Source: Ettlia oleoabundans (taxonomy: Eukaryota > Chlorophyta > Chlorophyceae > Chlamydomonadales). Taken from it: a DNA stretch of 18,622 nucleotides. A model generated the notes under the pieces. It ran no database searches. It was not told where the DNA came from and saw only the letters and a program-made list of their open reading frames with translations. The position numbers and the translations under genes were made by a program. Of this stretch, positions 10,801 to 18,622 are shown piece by piece (the stretch's first letter is position 1; the number at the start of each line of letters is the position of its first letter). The stretch is from positions 3,003 to 21,624 of the forward strand of contig JAAMXP010000761.1 of NCBI GenBank assembly GCA_019693395.1. Direction: 5' to 3'.

Positions 10801-10848
10801 GAACTTGGGGTGTGCCTCCAAGGGCTCGGGCTTCCTCTGCTGCTGCAT
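7826..10848 (-). CDS. SnRK2-like Ser/Thr protein kinase C (canonical algal type)
   Basis: Eleven exons, read on the minus strand: 10848-10795, 10688-10587, 10385-10311, 10112-9957, 9792-9724, 9532-9407, 9072-8959, 8776-8689, 8457-8324, 8204-8133, 7900-7826. They total 1065 nt, about 354 aa. Landmarks are a Gly loop NSGTFG (23-28), VAIK Lys45, [15 protein letters not shown] (Asp135), CDFGYSK (Asp155), [14 protein letters not shown] (activation-loop Ser170), [15 protein letters not shown] and a SnRK2-box-like [11 protein letters not shown]. The final exon encodes a strongly acidic tail ([14 protein letters not shown]), comparable to the acidic C-terminal domain of plant SnRK2s. The first intron has a GC donor (AAG|GCAAGT). 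The 3' end of exon 9 is uncertain: GT at 8323 keeps phase 0 with the next exon, but pairs using a GC donor after CCTGCAG or a GT after GGAAA, with an acceptor 4 nt downstream, also read through. The ATG at 10848 is preferred; an in-frame ATG at 11025 would add 59 low-complexity residues. Confidence 0.88.
10689..10794 (-). other. GC-AG intron 1 of kinase C
   Basis: The donor reads AAAAG|GCAAGT on the minus strand, the standard GC-donor context, and the acceptor is TTGCAG before ATCAAGG. The exon end HPKFQK matches GNPRYQK in A and GHPRYNQ in B, whose equivalent introns have GT donors. The only nearby GT would cut inside this conserved motif. Confidence 0.75.
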
Positions 10849-11248
10849 GGCGGCCCGAGCCGTCTGCCACAGGGCCCCACCCGCTGCCCTCCGCTCGCTG
10901 CTGCCTTGTCCTCCCGCCGGACGTAGAGGGGCTGGAAACCCGTTGTATGAGTTAAAGCAGTTGCCAGGATACCGTGATGGAGCGCAACAACCACGACTAG
11001 CCCCAGGCCGCATGCAGCTGCACATACACCAGAGATCTTTCCTCAGTGGGCGGGCCGACCGCCGTTCACCACAAAGCTAGGTGCTCACTACAACGAGTGA
11101 CGCAGATTTGCTTAATTCGCAACCGTCCAGGATCTAGCAGTATGTATACTTTAACCAGCCTGCAAAGGTTCCTTATACCGCAAACATACTGCCAGAGCTC
11201 ACCCCTTGCCACGTGTCTCAAGATGTCTTCATGCGGCGCTGATGCAGG
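10849..11248 (-). other. Spacer between the ABCI12-like gene and kinase C
   Basis: 400 bp with the 3' UTR of D and the 5' region of C. An open frame in phase with C extends up to an ATG at 11025, so an N-terminal extension or uORF is possible. I found no UGUAA on the minus strand here, so the poly(A) site of D is unassigned. Confidence 0.45.
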
Positions 11249-13093
11249 TTACCCACAGGCATAACTGGCCGCTGCCAACAGTGCAAGGCACGCAAGAATG
11301 CCGGCATCAACAGCAGACAGCAGTGATAGGCGGCATCGAGCTGCTGATGGAGCCTCTTCCGCTGCCGCCCCCACCTCGTACAACACGTGCCGTTGCGGTC
11401 CCCTGAAGCCACGGGCTGTCATGGCTACTGCAATGTTATCGCACCGTGCCATTAGGTTGCTGAACAGCTTGCTGACGATGCCGACGCAGATGGCCAGGGT
11501 GCCTCGAACACCCTGCTGCCCCCAGTCCACGCCACGGCTGGCAAGCCCAAGGAACAGGTTGCGGCACTCTTCAAACACCTGCAACCATTGGAATGCGCAC
11601 CACGGGCTGATGGAGATGGCACCCAGAGGGCTTGGGCCCTAGTGAAAATAGAGAAGAAGCCAAGGCAGCCTTTCTAGTGGTGACTTACACCCCCAACGGT
11701 CCCCGTCCTGAACTTATTGCACCATCTTGCTGAGATTGCCGACCTGCTCCATCAAGTAATCCCTTGCTTGCTCACCGTGGCCATGAAGCGCAGCGCCAGC
11801 AGCATGGTCAGGACTAGCTCCTGTACAGGTAAGCCTAGCAGGCCAAGCGGGCGCAGTGCGCGCCCTATCGCCCGCGCCATGGCTTCAGGCTGCGTGGTCA
11901 CCAGGCACAGGCTTGCGGACTGCAATGCGGCAAAGGTGACGCCTGCGATTGCCATAGCCAGATTCAGGCTGCGCTTGGTGATGGTGAACCATCCAAGGTG
12001 CAGCAGCACATAACGATAGGATGGCGTGCCAAGCTGCACCATGCTGGCAGGCAGGTCGCCTGTCGCAGCAGCACCCGCAGCATTGATGGCTCGATTGCTC
12101 AGCACGGGGGCCACTTCACCGCCTGCAGGGGCAGTTCCAGGGACCACTTGTGTTGGCATGGTTTTGAGCCTGAGGGAGGAATAGCCAGGCAACAGGGGGG
12201 TATCGAGCCGAGCTGACCTCGGCCAGTTGCCGTGCCCACCTGGCCCTAAAGCTGCATTGACGGCCTTCATCAAAGCCAAATCTTGCTGTAACGGCTGTTT
12301 GCCATTGGCGGCGTAAGGCCAGCCAGGCGGTAGCACGATTAAAACAACAAACGACCGGCCTAGCCCCCACGCAGCAGCCCGTTCTAAGATTGCACACAAG
12401 CACACCCACCGATAAGGGTAAAAAAGAAGATTATGGCGCATAGGCCACCTAAACGGGCCAGCTGCGGTTCCCAAAGCCTCCGTGGCAATGCCAACACTGT
12501 GGCTGCCACCAACAGGCCCGCAATGGCCAGGCGTACAGGCGGCGAGGCACGTGCCATGATGACCAATGCTGCAACGGTCCACAGCTGCTTGACCTCCGCA
12601 CTGGCGTGGTGCAAGAAGGTCTTGGGCTCTGGCACATACGAACTGCAGGCAGGGGGATAAGACCAGCCGCGATGTAGCCGGCGATATGTGCCTGGCGATT
12701 GCGGCAGCAGCAGAAGCAGCACCGGCAAGGCTGCGCGTCCTCAGTGATCAAATAGACAGCTCGCTTGCCTGTAGGGAGTGGAGGAAAGGCTGAGCACTGA
12801 CGACAGGACGCTTGCCCCTAAGCTCTTTTTCGGATTGTTGGGAGGCCAGCCTGCAAAGCAAAGGGGTCCAGTCAGCAACTATAAAAGATAGCGGCAGCGG
12901 CAGCAGCGGAAGACGGGAGGTGCAGGAACCCCACCGGCTCGCTCCCACCTGCTGCGGCCGCAGTAGTTACAATCCGAAGCTGTCTTGGCCTGCTTATCTT
13001 CCTAGTCGGGAAAAAGCTGGGCGCTGACATGTTTCGCTCGGTGCCATGATGCAGTCGTCCAGCTGGGCTTGCGGCGGCTAGAACATCGGCCAT
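11249..13093 (-). CDS. ABCI12: ABCI12-like plastid membrane protein (EcfT/CbiQ-type transmembrane subunit)
   Basis: Five exons, read on the minus strand: 13093-12949, 12850-12769, 12642-12410, 12122-11776, 11578-11249. All phases match and give 378 aa, close to the plant ABCI12 length of about 390. The first two exons (about 75 aa) are rich in Ala, Arg and Ser with few acids, as in a chloroplast transit peptide. The mature part starts near YVPEPKTFLH. It has hydrophobic segments around residues 92-125, 139-153 and 188-230, then the family signature QSASLCLVTT followed by a Pro/Leu-rich stretch (LGLPVQELVLTMLLALRF). Two EcfT-like coupling motifs follow, SRG (about 283-285) and ARG (about 324-326, AMTARGFRG). 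In bacteria EcfT links energizing ATPases to a substrate-binding subunit in vitamin or metal uptake; the plastid substrate is not known to me. Intron 2 uses a GC donor (ACAG|GCAAGC) fixed by phase to the acceptor before SSYVPEP. The start codon lies 178 bp from the divergent gene E. Confidence 0.85.
12643..12768 (-). other. GC-AG intron 2 of the ABCI12-like gene
   Basis: The donor is CTACAG|GCAAGC and the acceptor CTGCAG|TTCG. The two partial codons combine as AG+T (Ser), leading into YVPEPKTFLH, the first conserved block. No GT within the next 20 or so bases offers the needed phase. Confidence 0.65.
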
Positions 13094-13271
13094 ATTGCAA
13101 TTGCAAGCATCAGGCAAAGGGTGTGTGTATGAAACAAATGACAGCCCATGATGGGTCCTATCACTGGAGCCGGCATAGGCCGTACTGTCCCGCTCCACAA
13201 GGCCGTCCACAGCGTGACTGCTGTTCCCCGTCCCGAGCGCGGGGATTTGGTGGGTGCCGTACACTACGCAT
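13094..13271. promoter_or_regulatory. Bidirectional promoter region between two plastid-protein genes
   Basis: 178 bp separate the ATG of the ABCI12-like gene (minus) from the ATG of the fibrillin-6-like gene (plus). Both 5' UTRs and core promoters must fit here, or one may overlap the other gene. A perfect 12-base palindrome, TTGCAATTGCAA, lies at 13095-13106. No TATA box is clear. Confidence 0.6.
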
Positions 13272-15258
13272 ATGGCATACCAACCCGCCGTCCCGCCTAC
13301 GTTGTCGACATGTTTTCGGACCGGAGGGAGGCTGGCTTGGACACCAAATTCGGGATACAGAATTCTTGGTACAGTCAAAGGTCAGCGCCATCGGCTATGC
13401 CTGCTGCGCCCTCAGACCGCCGACCAAGCGGCCGCAAGCCCGACACAGCCAGCCGCGGACGCGGACAGCATACCGCCACCCAACGAGCTGGTGGACTTGG
13501 TGCTCAGCGGTATTGAGGGAACCGACAGCGGTGTCACAATGACACCAGCTGATAGGGAGGCCGTTGATGCATGCCTACTGCAGCTTGATGCACTGGGGGA
13601 GGCAAAGGTGTGGCGATTGAGTTGAGGAAGCGCCATGCATTGTCCTGTTTGCTGGTCATTGCGCGGCACGGGCCAGTTACACGGTCCAAACGTATCATCG
13701 ATGCGAAGCAACGCAGGTGGAACGCCCCCTAGAGGACCCATTGATATTTGGGAATTATAACGTCGCCTACGTGTCAGCGGGCCAGCAGCAGTATGGGCAG
13801 CCAGCAGGCGGACGCTTCCGCAGCAGCCTAGGCAAGATGCTCTTCCGAACCACCCTCCTTGCCCAGAGTGTGCTGAAGCCAGACATTGTCACGAACAAGG
13901 CAAGGTGGTTCCAGCTTGGGCTGTAATGGCCCAGTTGATGCAGCAGGGGTGTCGATGAGAACCTTCAGTGCCTGGTCTTTGACCATATCCACCTGCTCAG
14001 TTGGCGCGAAGGGCTTATTTACAGATCCTCAGCTTGCAGCTCATTGAATACCATCATGGCACTTGTACAGGTCGAGTTCCGGCTTCTTGGGCTGGTTCCA
14101 GGGTCAGTTGGCTTGCGTGGCAAGTTTGTCAGCATTCCAGACAGGCCTGGAGCAGAGAACAGGCAGGATACAGTGAAGGTGTTTTTCGAGCCCCCTGTCC
14201 TCTCACTACCAGGTGGCGTCCATATCAGGTGGGCACCGTGCATGTATCTCGATCGCTTTGCTGGCAAGAAAATATTGCCTTTTGCCTGCACTAGTGCATG
14301 TTTGTTTGTGGATGTACTATGTAGCCGAGCCCTCTCCCGGGCCCTCGTCGGATGCCAAAGTCAACTGCCACGTCTTTCTGTTTGCCATATCTATGCTATC
14401 ATCATTGCTGCGCAGGATTGGGCCAGAAAGCTCTGTTGTGCTGAAAACAACCTATCTGGATGAACGTGTTCGGTTGGGCAAAGGCAGCCGTGGTAGTCTG
14501 TTTGTGTTCACGCGTGGCGGAGCAGCAGATGCAGCAGGTGCGGGGCGGGGCTCCTGCTTGCACCATATTGTTATGCTTTGTTCTGCCCCTGCCCCTCTGT
14601 CGCTGCTCTTTAGCGTTGAGCTGAAGAGCAAAAGCCTGCCGTTCATCACTCTGCGCGCTTCTTGCGTAGGAATGGACGAAGTTGGGCTGCAACAGTGCTC
14701 CGCCTTTGGCAAAGCTGTGCTGTTTGGCATCGTTGCGCTCTTCATGATCAATGGTGGCTGCCTGCTAGCCAACAGCTCTCTGCCACCGGTGATCCGTGCA
14801 GCAGGCTTTGTGCAGGTACGCACGAGCAGATCACCCGCTGTTTGTTGCAGTGTACAATCGACTTGTGAAGTGGCGCAGCGTGCCACAGCAGTCCTGCCTG
14901 CAATTGCTGTTCTGCTGCCATTTGCTCGCAACTTCAGCAGTGGTACTGCCTTTGCCAATGCCGCTGCCCTGCACCAGGTGCTGTTGGGGACTGCACTGGG
15001 CGGCATCTGCTATCGGGGAGGCATAATCAAGGTGAGCAGCCCTGCTCTGTTCAGGATTGGGTATGGCTTGGCAAGAAAATCCACGAGGCAAAACGCGCCC
15101 TGAGCTTTGCAGCTGTTGTTCTCGTCGTTGCTCCCCAATGAGACCTGCTCCTACTCTCATATGTGCAATAGGACAACGAGGACCGTCCCGAGGTGGAAAA
15201 CCCTGGGAAGTGGACAGGAGCCGAACCATCTTCAGCGGTAGCGCCTGGCAGCGCATGA
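13272..15258 (+). CDS. FBN6: Fibrillin-6/PAP8-like plastid lipid-associated protein with hydrophobic C-terminal tail
   Basis: Exons: 13272-13607, 13717-13899, 14071-14228, 14416-14537, 14670-14815, 14978-15031, 15172-15258; about 361 aa, ending in TGA. The first 66 or so residues (MAYQPAVPPTL, then Arg, Thr, Ser and Ala) look like a chloroplast transit peptide. The PAP/fibrillin domain runs from ELVDLVLSGIEGTDSG (about 72) through PLIFGNYNVAYVS, VKVFFEPP and LGKGSRGSLFVF (about 257), matching plant fibrillin 6 (PAP8, At5g19940) in order and wording. Fibrillins bind lipids at thylakoids and plastoglobules. Intron 2 has a GC donor (AAG|GCAAGG); the GT 8 bp downstream would break the frame. As I recall, plant FBN6 ends near SLFVF; here a phase-1 splice continues in frame into MDEVGLQQ and two hydrophobic segments (about 281-299 and 313-330), then an acidic end. 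Intron 14816-14977 is optional: it is open and in frame, so retention would add 54 aa. A separate short gene is possible but less likely. Confidence 0.82.
13900..14070 (+). other. GC-AG intron 2 of the fibrillin-6-like gene
   Basis: The donor is AACAAG|GCAAGG and the acceptor TACAG|GTCGAG, both phase 0, giving DIVTNK joined to VEFRLLG as in plant fibrillin 6. The competing GT at 13908 is phase 2 and would shift the frame. Confidence 0.78.
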
Positions 15259-15665
15259 TGAAAAACTCGTGGGCTGGTCAAGGCAGATATCATATGAGCC
15301 GCTGATCAGCAGCCCCTGCCCACCAAAAGGGGTGCTGCATTTCAATTATAACATGTATGGTCTGTAACGTTTTTGAGAAATCTTCTGATTAACACATGTG
15401 ATGACTGGGATGGGTGCGGTTGTTTGAACAGTTTGCTGCGTCCAAGGTGTTGGCGGGAGGGCATTGGGCACCTTGCTGGAGCTGCATGTGCTTCGCTGTT
15501 CCGTGCAGCCGTTGCCAACTGGTTTCATACCGGACTTATCGTCGTCAACACGCAACAAAGAGGAGTTGTCGCGCTCGGAGTTACGCTCCGCCGCAAGCAT
15601 CGAGTCTGTTTTTCGTGGCTTCAGTGCGCCTGTGACGAGTCCGAATTGCGCTCAGTCGGTCGAGA
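15259..15665 (+). other. Spacer between the fibrillin-6-like and NEK genes
   Basis: 407 bp with the 3' UTR of E and the 5' region of F. A Ser/Arg-rich open frame crosses 15500-15770 in a different frame from F exon 1; it has no ATG and I could not place it in a spliced model. Confidence 0.45.
15363..15367 (+). terminator. Probable UGUAA poly(A) signal of the fibrillin-6-like gene
   Basis: TGTAA on the plus strand, 104 nt after the stop codon, in an AT-richer stretch. Motif, distance and strand fit a chlorophyte 3' UTR. Confidence 0.55.
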
Positions 15666-18469
15666 ATGCCCGCCGGGGCAGAAGGGGATCAGCACGCCAC
15701 TGGTGCCAGGTGGTCAGTGCCAACCTTCGTCCGGCGGCTCGGGCGGCCCTGCTGCACCGCGGAACCGCGAACTAAGAGTGTCAGCTTGCCCGGTGTTGGG
15801 CTGGTCTCGCCAAAGGAGCGGGGGGCTGCCCCACCTGCCGCCACAGACAATGTGAGGGACGTGCGCACCGGTGTCTCCACGACGAGAACTGTTGCAGTAG
15901 AGGAGGCTCGGGATGTGCTGCACCCTCTGCCGTCCTTAAACTACCGCAACAGCGCATATTCTCGGTCCAACCGAAGCAGCGTTGTAAGCAACAGACGGCA
16001 GTCGAAACCCAGCGTGGACGTGGGCGGCCGCAGCAGCGACGCTGGGTTCGCCGGCAACCAACGCACTGCCTTCCCCTCCCGCACCATGGGCAGCCTAACA
16101 GCTTGGCAGATGCTTGCGGCAGATGTGCAGAAGGAAATGGAGGCGGCCACCCAGCGCTACCGAGACAGCCGTGAATCAGAGCTGTCTGCGCAGTTTGCAG
16201 GCACTGGTTACACCCATCCCCGCAGCAGCCAGGTGGAGCGCAGCCTGGTCATGTCAGAGGGCTCAGAGGGCGCGGAGGTGCTCTTGCATCATGGCGAGGC
16301 AGGTACCAGGGATGCCCTCGGTCCTGGCAGTAGCGGCCACACTGGCGCATCAGGCGCAGCAGCAACGGGCGAGTCCAGTGGGTGAGTGGTTGCTGCCTCG
16401 TCTCGTCTTGCCTGCTGCAGGCTCTGCCAGTGCTGAGCCATGTTGGAGTTTTGCGCCCGGTTAAAGTGCTTCGCCAGCTTGCAGACATTGAGACTGTTCT
16501 TTACTCGCGCTTTACCATGATAGCAGTTGCTGTAGCTTGTCCCTCACTCTTATCAGCTGCACTGCCATGACTGCGTGTGCAAGAACCTAGTCAAGGAGGA
16601 AAGGGGTGTAGATCCTGGCATTGTTGGGGTTGCCTGTCAAAAGAACTGCATTCTGCCTGAGGCGATTCATACATGCATGTGCCACTGTTGTTGTGCGGTT
16701 CTCCGCTATTTGCCTGCTGCTACCCCTCTGCTGGCTGTTTCCCCTGTGCTGTGCTGTGATATGCTGCGCTGTGCTGTGCTGTGCTGTGTTGAGCCACAGC
16801 CCTGCTGTGCCGTGCTGTGCTGTTCAGTGGACAGTTTCAGGCCGAGTTTGAGGTGCTGGGGGAGCTGGGCCACGGCGCTTTTGGCTGTGCACTCAAGGCG
16901 CGGCGGCGGGCTGACAGCGTGCTCGTGTGCGTAAAAGTGCTAGATACGCAAAGCATGGGTCCCACAGAGAGGCGCATGGTGAGACACTGCGGCAGCGGAG
17001 CTGTGGCACCGCCCCCCCAACCCAAGGGTTTGTCTCCGGAGCCGGGCCTCAAACACCCATTGAAACCTTCAACACATGCCCTTGCCACATGTGTCGATAG
17101 TGCACGCTCCTGCTGGTTGCGACTGTGATTACATTTACGACCCCCAACGTCGCTCCCCCACGCATGCGGACATGCAGACTCGGGACGAGGTGCGTGTGCT
17201 GTCCAGCCTGCAGCACCCCAACATCGTGCGGTACGACACCTGCTTCTATGAGGGCGGCCAGCAGTACATCTCCATGGAGTTTTGCGAGGAGGGGGACCTG
17301 GAGAAGCTGCTCAAGGCGCGGGGAGGCAGCCTGCTGAGCGAGGAGGAGGTGACGCTCAAGTTCGTCCAGCTCTGCCTCGCGCTGCAGCACGTGCACAGCA
17401 AGGTGAGCGGCGGCAGCGGTGCAGGGCAGGGTGGAAAGTGGTGAAAAGCTCTGTGTTTACCCAGATTGGGATACAGGTCTGTAGATTATTCCAGCTGTGA
17501 GACTTCCTGGATGACTCTGCTGCCAGTCGGCCGTTTGGCAGGTTAATGTCCCATGTTTCACACTTGCGACAGCCGGGCATGCTGTTCCTTTTCAACATTT
17601 TTGCTTGCCTGCCTCACCACCGTGCGGGCAGGGCATCATTCACCGTGACATCAAGAGCAGCAATATCTTTGTCAGTCGCCACGGCATACTCAAGCTGGGG
17701 GACTTTGGCATTAGGTAAACCCAGCAAGCTGCATTTGCAGGCGCAGGGCAGTTGCTGATTGCAATAAACTCCAACTGCACTTTGCCCGTGTTGAAGTGCT
17801 GAAACTCAAGCTGATGCGCATGCAGCAAGGCCCTTTCTCCGGGCAAGAGCTACGCCAAGACCATGGTTGGCACGCCCTACTACTTCTCGCCTGAGGTTGT
17901 GGAGGTGCGCCTTATTAGTGTGAATGCGGGTGAATGGAGATCGCAACAATGAGGAGTGCTTGCATGTGGATGCAGGTGGTCAACATGGAATCAACGTTGG
18001 ATCACAGGTTATCGACAGAACTCTTCCCCCCTCTTCTGCCGCTCAGGACAAGCCCTACAACAAGAAGTCGGATGTGTGGTCTGCCGGCTGCGTGCTGTAT
18101 GAGCTGGCCACCCTGCAGCGACCCTTCAGGGGAGGCTCAGTCTCAGGTGATGCCTTCCAGGGTGCGGCACGGGCTCTGCACGCCCCCGAGCATTGTTCAT
18201 CAGGAAACAACGATAGGATGGATGTGCAGACCCAACTGACTGCTGTGCCGTAGTATAGGGTGCCTAGAGAATTGAGGGTTGAGTTGCACGCATATAGTGC
18301 AACCACACCCACATGCTGGAACCTTGATTCTCTTCTGTGTGCAGCCATTGCTGTGAAGATCTTGCGTGGAACCTACGCGCCACTGCCAGAGCAATACAGC
18401 CCCGAGCTTCACCAGCTTGTGTCGGCTTTGCTGCGGCGTAAACCCGAGCAACGACCTAGCATTAATGAG
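15666..18469 (+). CDS. NIMA-related (NEK) protein kinase with long N-terminal extension, partial at 3' end
   Basis: Exons: 15666-16381, 16828-16978, 17178-17402, 17632-17714, 17826-17904, 18047-18146, 18345-18469; all junction phases agree and give 493 codons before the right edge. The kinase domain starts near residue 245: Gly loop GHGAFG (252-257), Lys274 in [47 protein letters not shown] (Asp370), GDFGISKAL (Asp388), [23 protein letters not shown] and [16 protein letters not shown] with GTPYYFSPE is typical of NEKs, which act in cilia, microtubules and the cell cycle. Unusually for the family, a Ser/Arg-rich extension of about 240 residues precedes the kinase, with one helical stretch ([20 protein letters not shown]). 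The ATG at 15666 is the first in its open frame; upstream exons cannot be excluded. The last visible exon probably ends at a GC donor (GAG|GCAAGC); otherwise translation would stop at TAA 18497-18499. Confidence 0.82.
16744..16825 (+). repeat. Degenerate CTGTG pentanucleotide repeat before NEK exon 2
   Basis: Many copies of CTGTG and near variants (CTGCG, CCGTG) fill the end of intron 1 right up to the acceptor TTCAG at 16823-16827. The repeat takes the place of an ordinary polypyrimidine tract. Confidence 0.8.
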
Positions 18470-18591
18470 GCAAGCATCGTCAGCCCTCCCCACCAGTAAA
18501 TGCTGGCGTCCCTGATGCCGCGGAGTGGGGCTTTAAGCAGCAGTTGGCTGGCACGTGCCTTGGTGTGGTGTGGTGTGGTGTGGTGTGGTGT

Positions 18592-18622
<31 letters not shown>
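18470..18622 (+). other. Putative GC-donor intron 7 of the NEK gene, open at right edge
   Basis: AATGAG|GCAAGC follows RPSINE, where NEK domains continue with a few more conserved residues. The acceptor is outside the window. The intron would contain the GGTGT/GT microsatellite. Readthrough to TAA at 18497-18499 is the alternative. Confidence 0.5.
18562..18622 (+). repeat. (GGTGT)7 followed by (GT)13 microsatellite at right edge
   Basis: Seven exact GGTGT units (18562-18596) run into a GT dinucleotide array that reaches the end of the window. The sequence probably stops here because the repeat could not be assembled. Confidence 0.92.

Noticed and set aside
14816..14850. A 35-nt intron between GTACGC and TTGCAG in the fibrillin tail
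   Set aside because: Too short for a spliceosomal intron in this setting, and the following exon would hit a stop at once in the required frame.
14831..15256. Long minus-strand open frames opposite the fibrillin tail and elsewhere
   Set aside because: They are antisense to supported exons, contain no recognisable motif and reflect GC-rich codon use on the other strand.
18562..18622. Telomere-like repeat at the right edge
   Set aside because: The units are GGTGT and GT, not TTTAGGG or TTTTAGGG, and the array lies inside a predicted intron of the NEK gene.
1..18622. Mobile elements, viral genes, tRNAs, CRISPR arrays
   Set aside because: I saw no transposase, reverse transcriptase, integrase, capsid-type motif, terminal repeats, cloverleaf structure or regularly spaced repeats on either strand by eye.

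Overview
The window is nuclear DNA of a green alga, most likely a chlorophyte and possibly a trebouxiophyte. The evidence is dense short introns (about 47 inferred, mostly 100-550 bp), plant-type SnRK2 kinases, two plastid-targeted proteins of plant type (an ABCI12/EcfT-like membrane protein and a fibrillin-6-like protein), a NIMA-related (NEK) kinase, and UGUAA, the chlorophyte poly(A) signal, downstream of several stop codons. All gene models were built by hand from splice signals, phase matching and family conservation; no search was run.

Layout. Positions 1-10848 hold three tandem SnRK2-like kinase genes on the minus strand: A (3180 to beyond the left edge, 10 exons visible), B (6979-3894, 11 exons, 357 aa) and C (10848-7826, 11 exons, about 354 aa). 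C looks like the standard algal SnRK2, with a CDFGYSK motif, an activation-loop Ser and an acidic C-terminus. A and B are closer to each other, share most exon boundaries and have drifted: B carries Thr in place of the activation-loop Ser and lacks the acidic tail. Upstream of C on the same strand is D (13093-11249, 5 exons, 378 aa), an ABCI12/EcfT-CbiQ-like membrane protein with a plastid transit peptide. Only 178 bp separates its ATG from that of E (13272-15258, plus strand, 7 exons, about 361 aa), a fibrillin-6/PAP8-like plastid protein with an added hydrophobic C-terminal tail. F (15666 to beyond the right edge, plus strand, 7 exons visible) is a NEK kinase behind a Ser/Arg-rich N-terminal extension of about 240 residues.

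How they fit together. D and E are both plastid proteins and probably share a bidirectional promoter. The SnRK2 cluster is a lineage-specific tandem expansion of a stress and nutrient signalling kinase. F is a separate cytoskeleton, cilium or cell-cycle type kinase. I see no mobile element, CRISPR array, RNA gene or viral gene.

The most notable points are: four introns with GC donors, each forced or favoured by phase and conservation; an alternate intron arrangement around one 27-nt micro-exon across the three paralogues; a 72-bp perfectly identical tract between A and B that suggests gene conversion; a fibrillin with an in-frame membrane tail; and a 25-base G run containing an N beside the predicted poly(A) signal of C.
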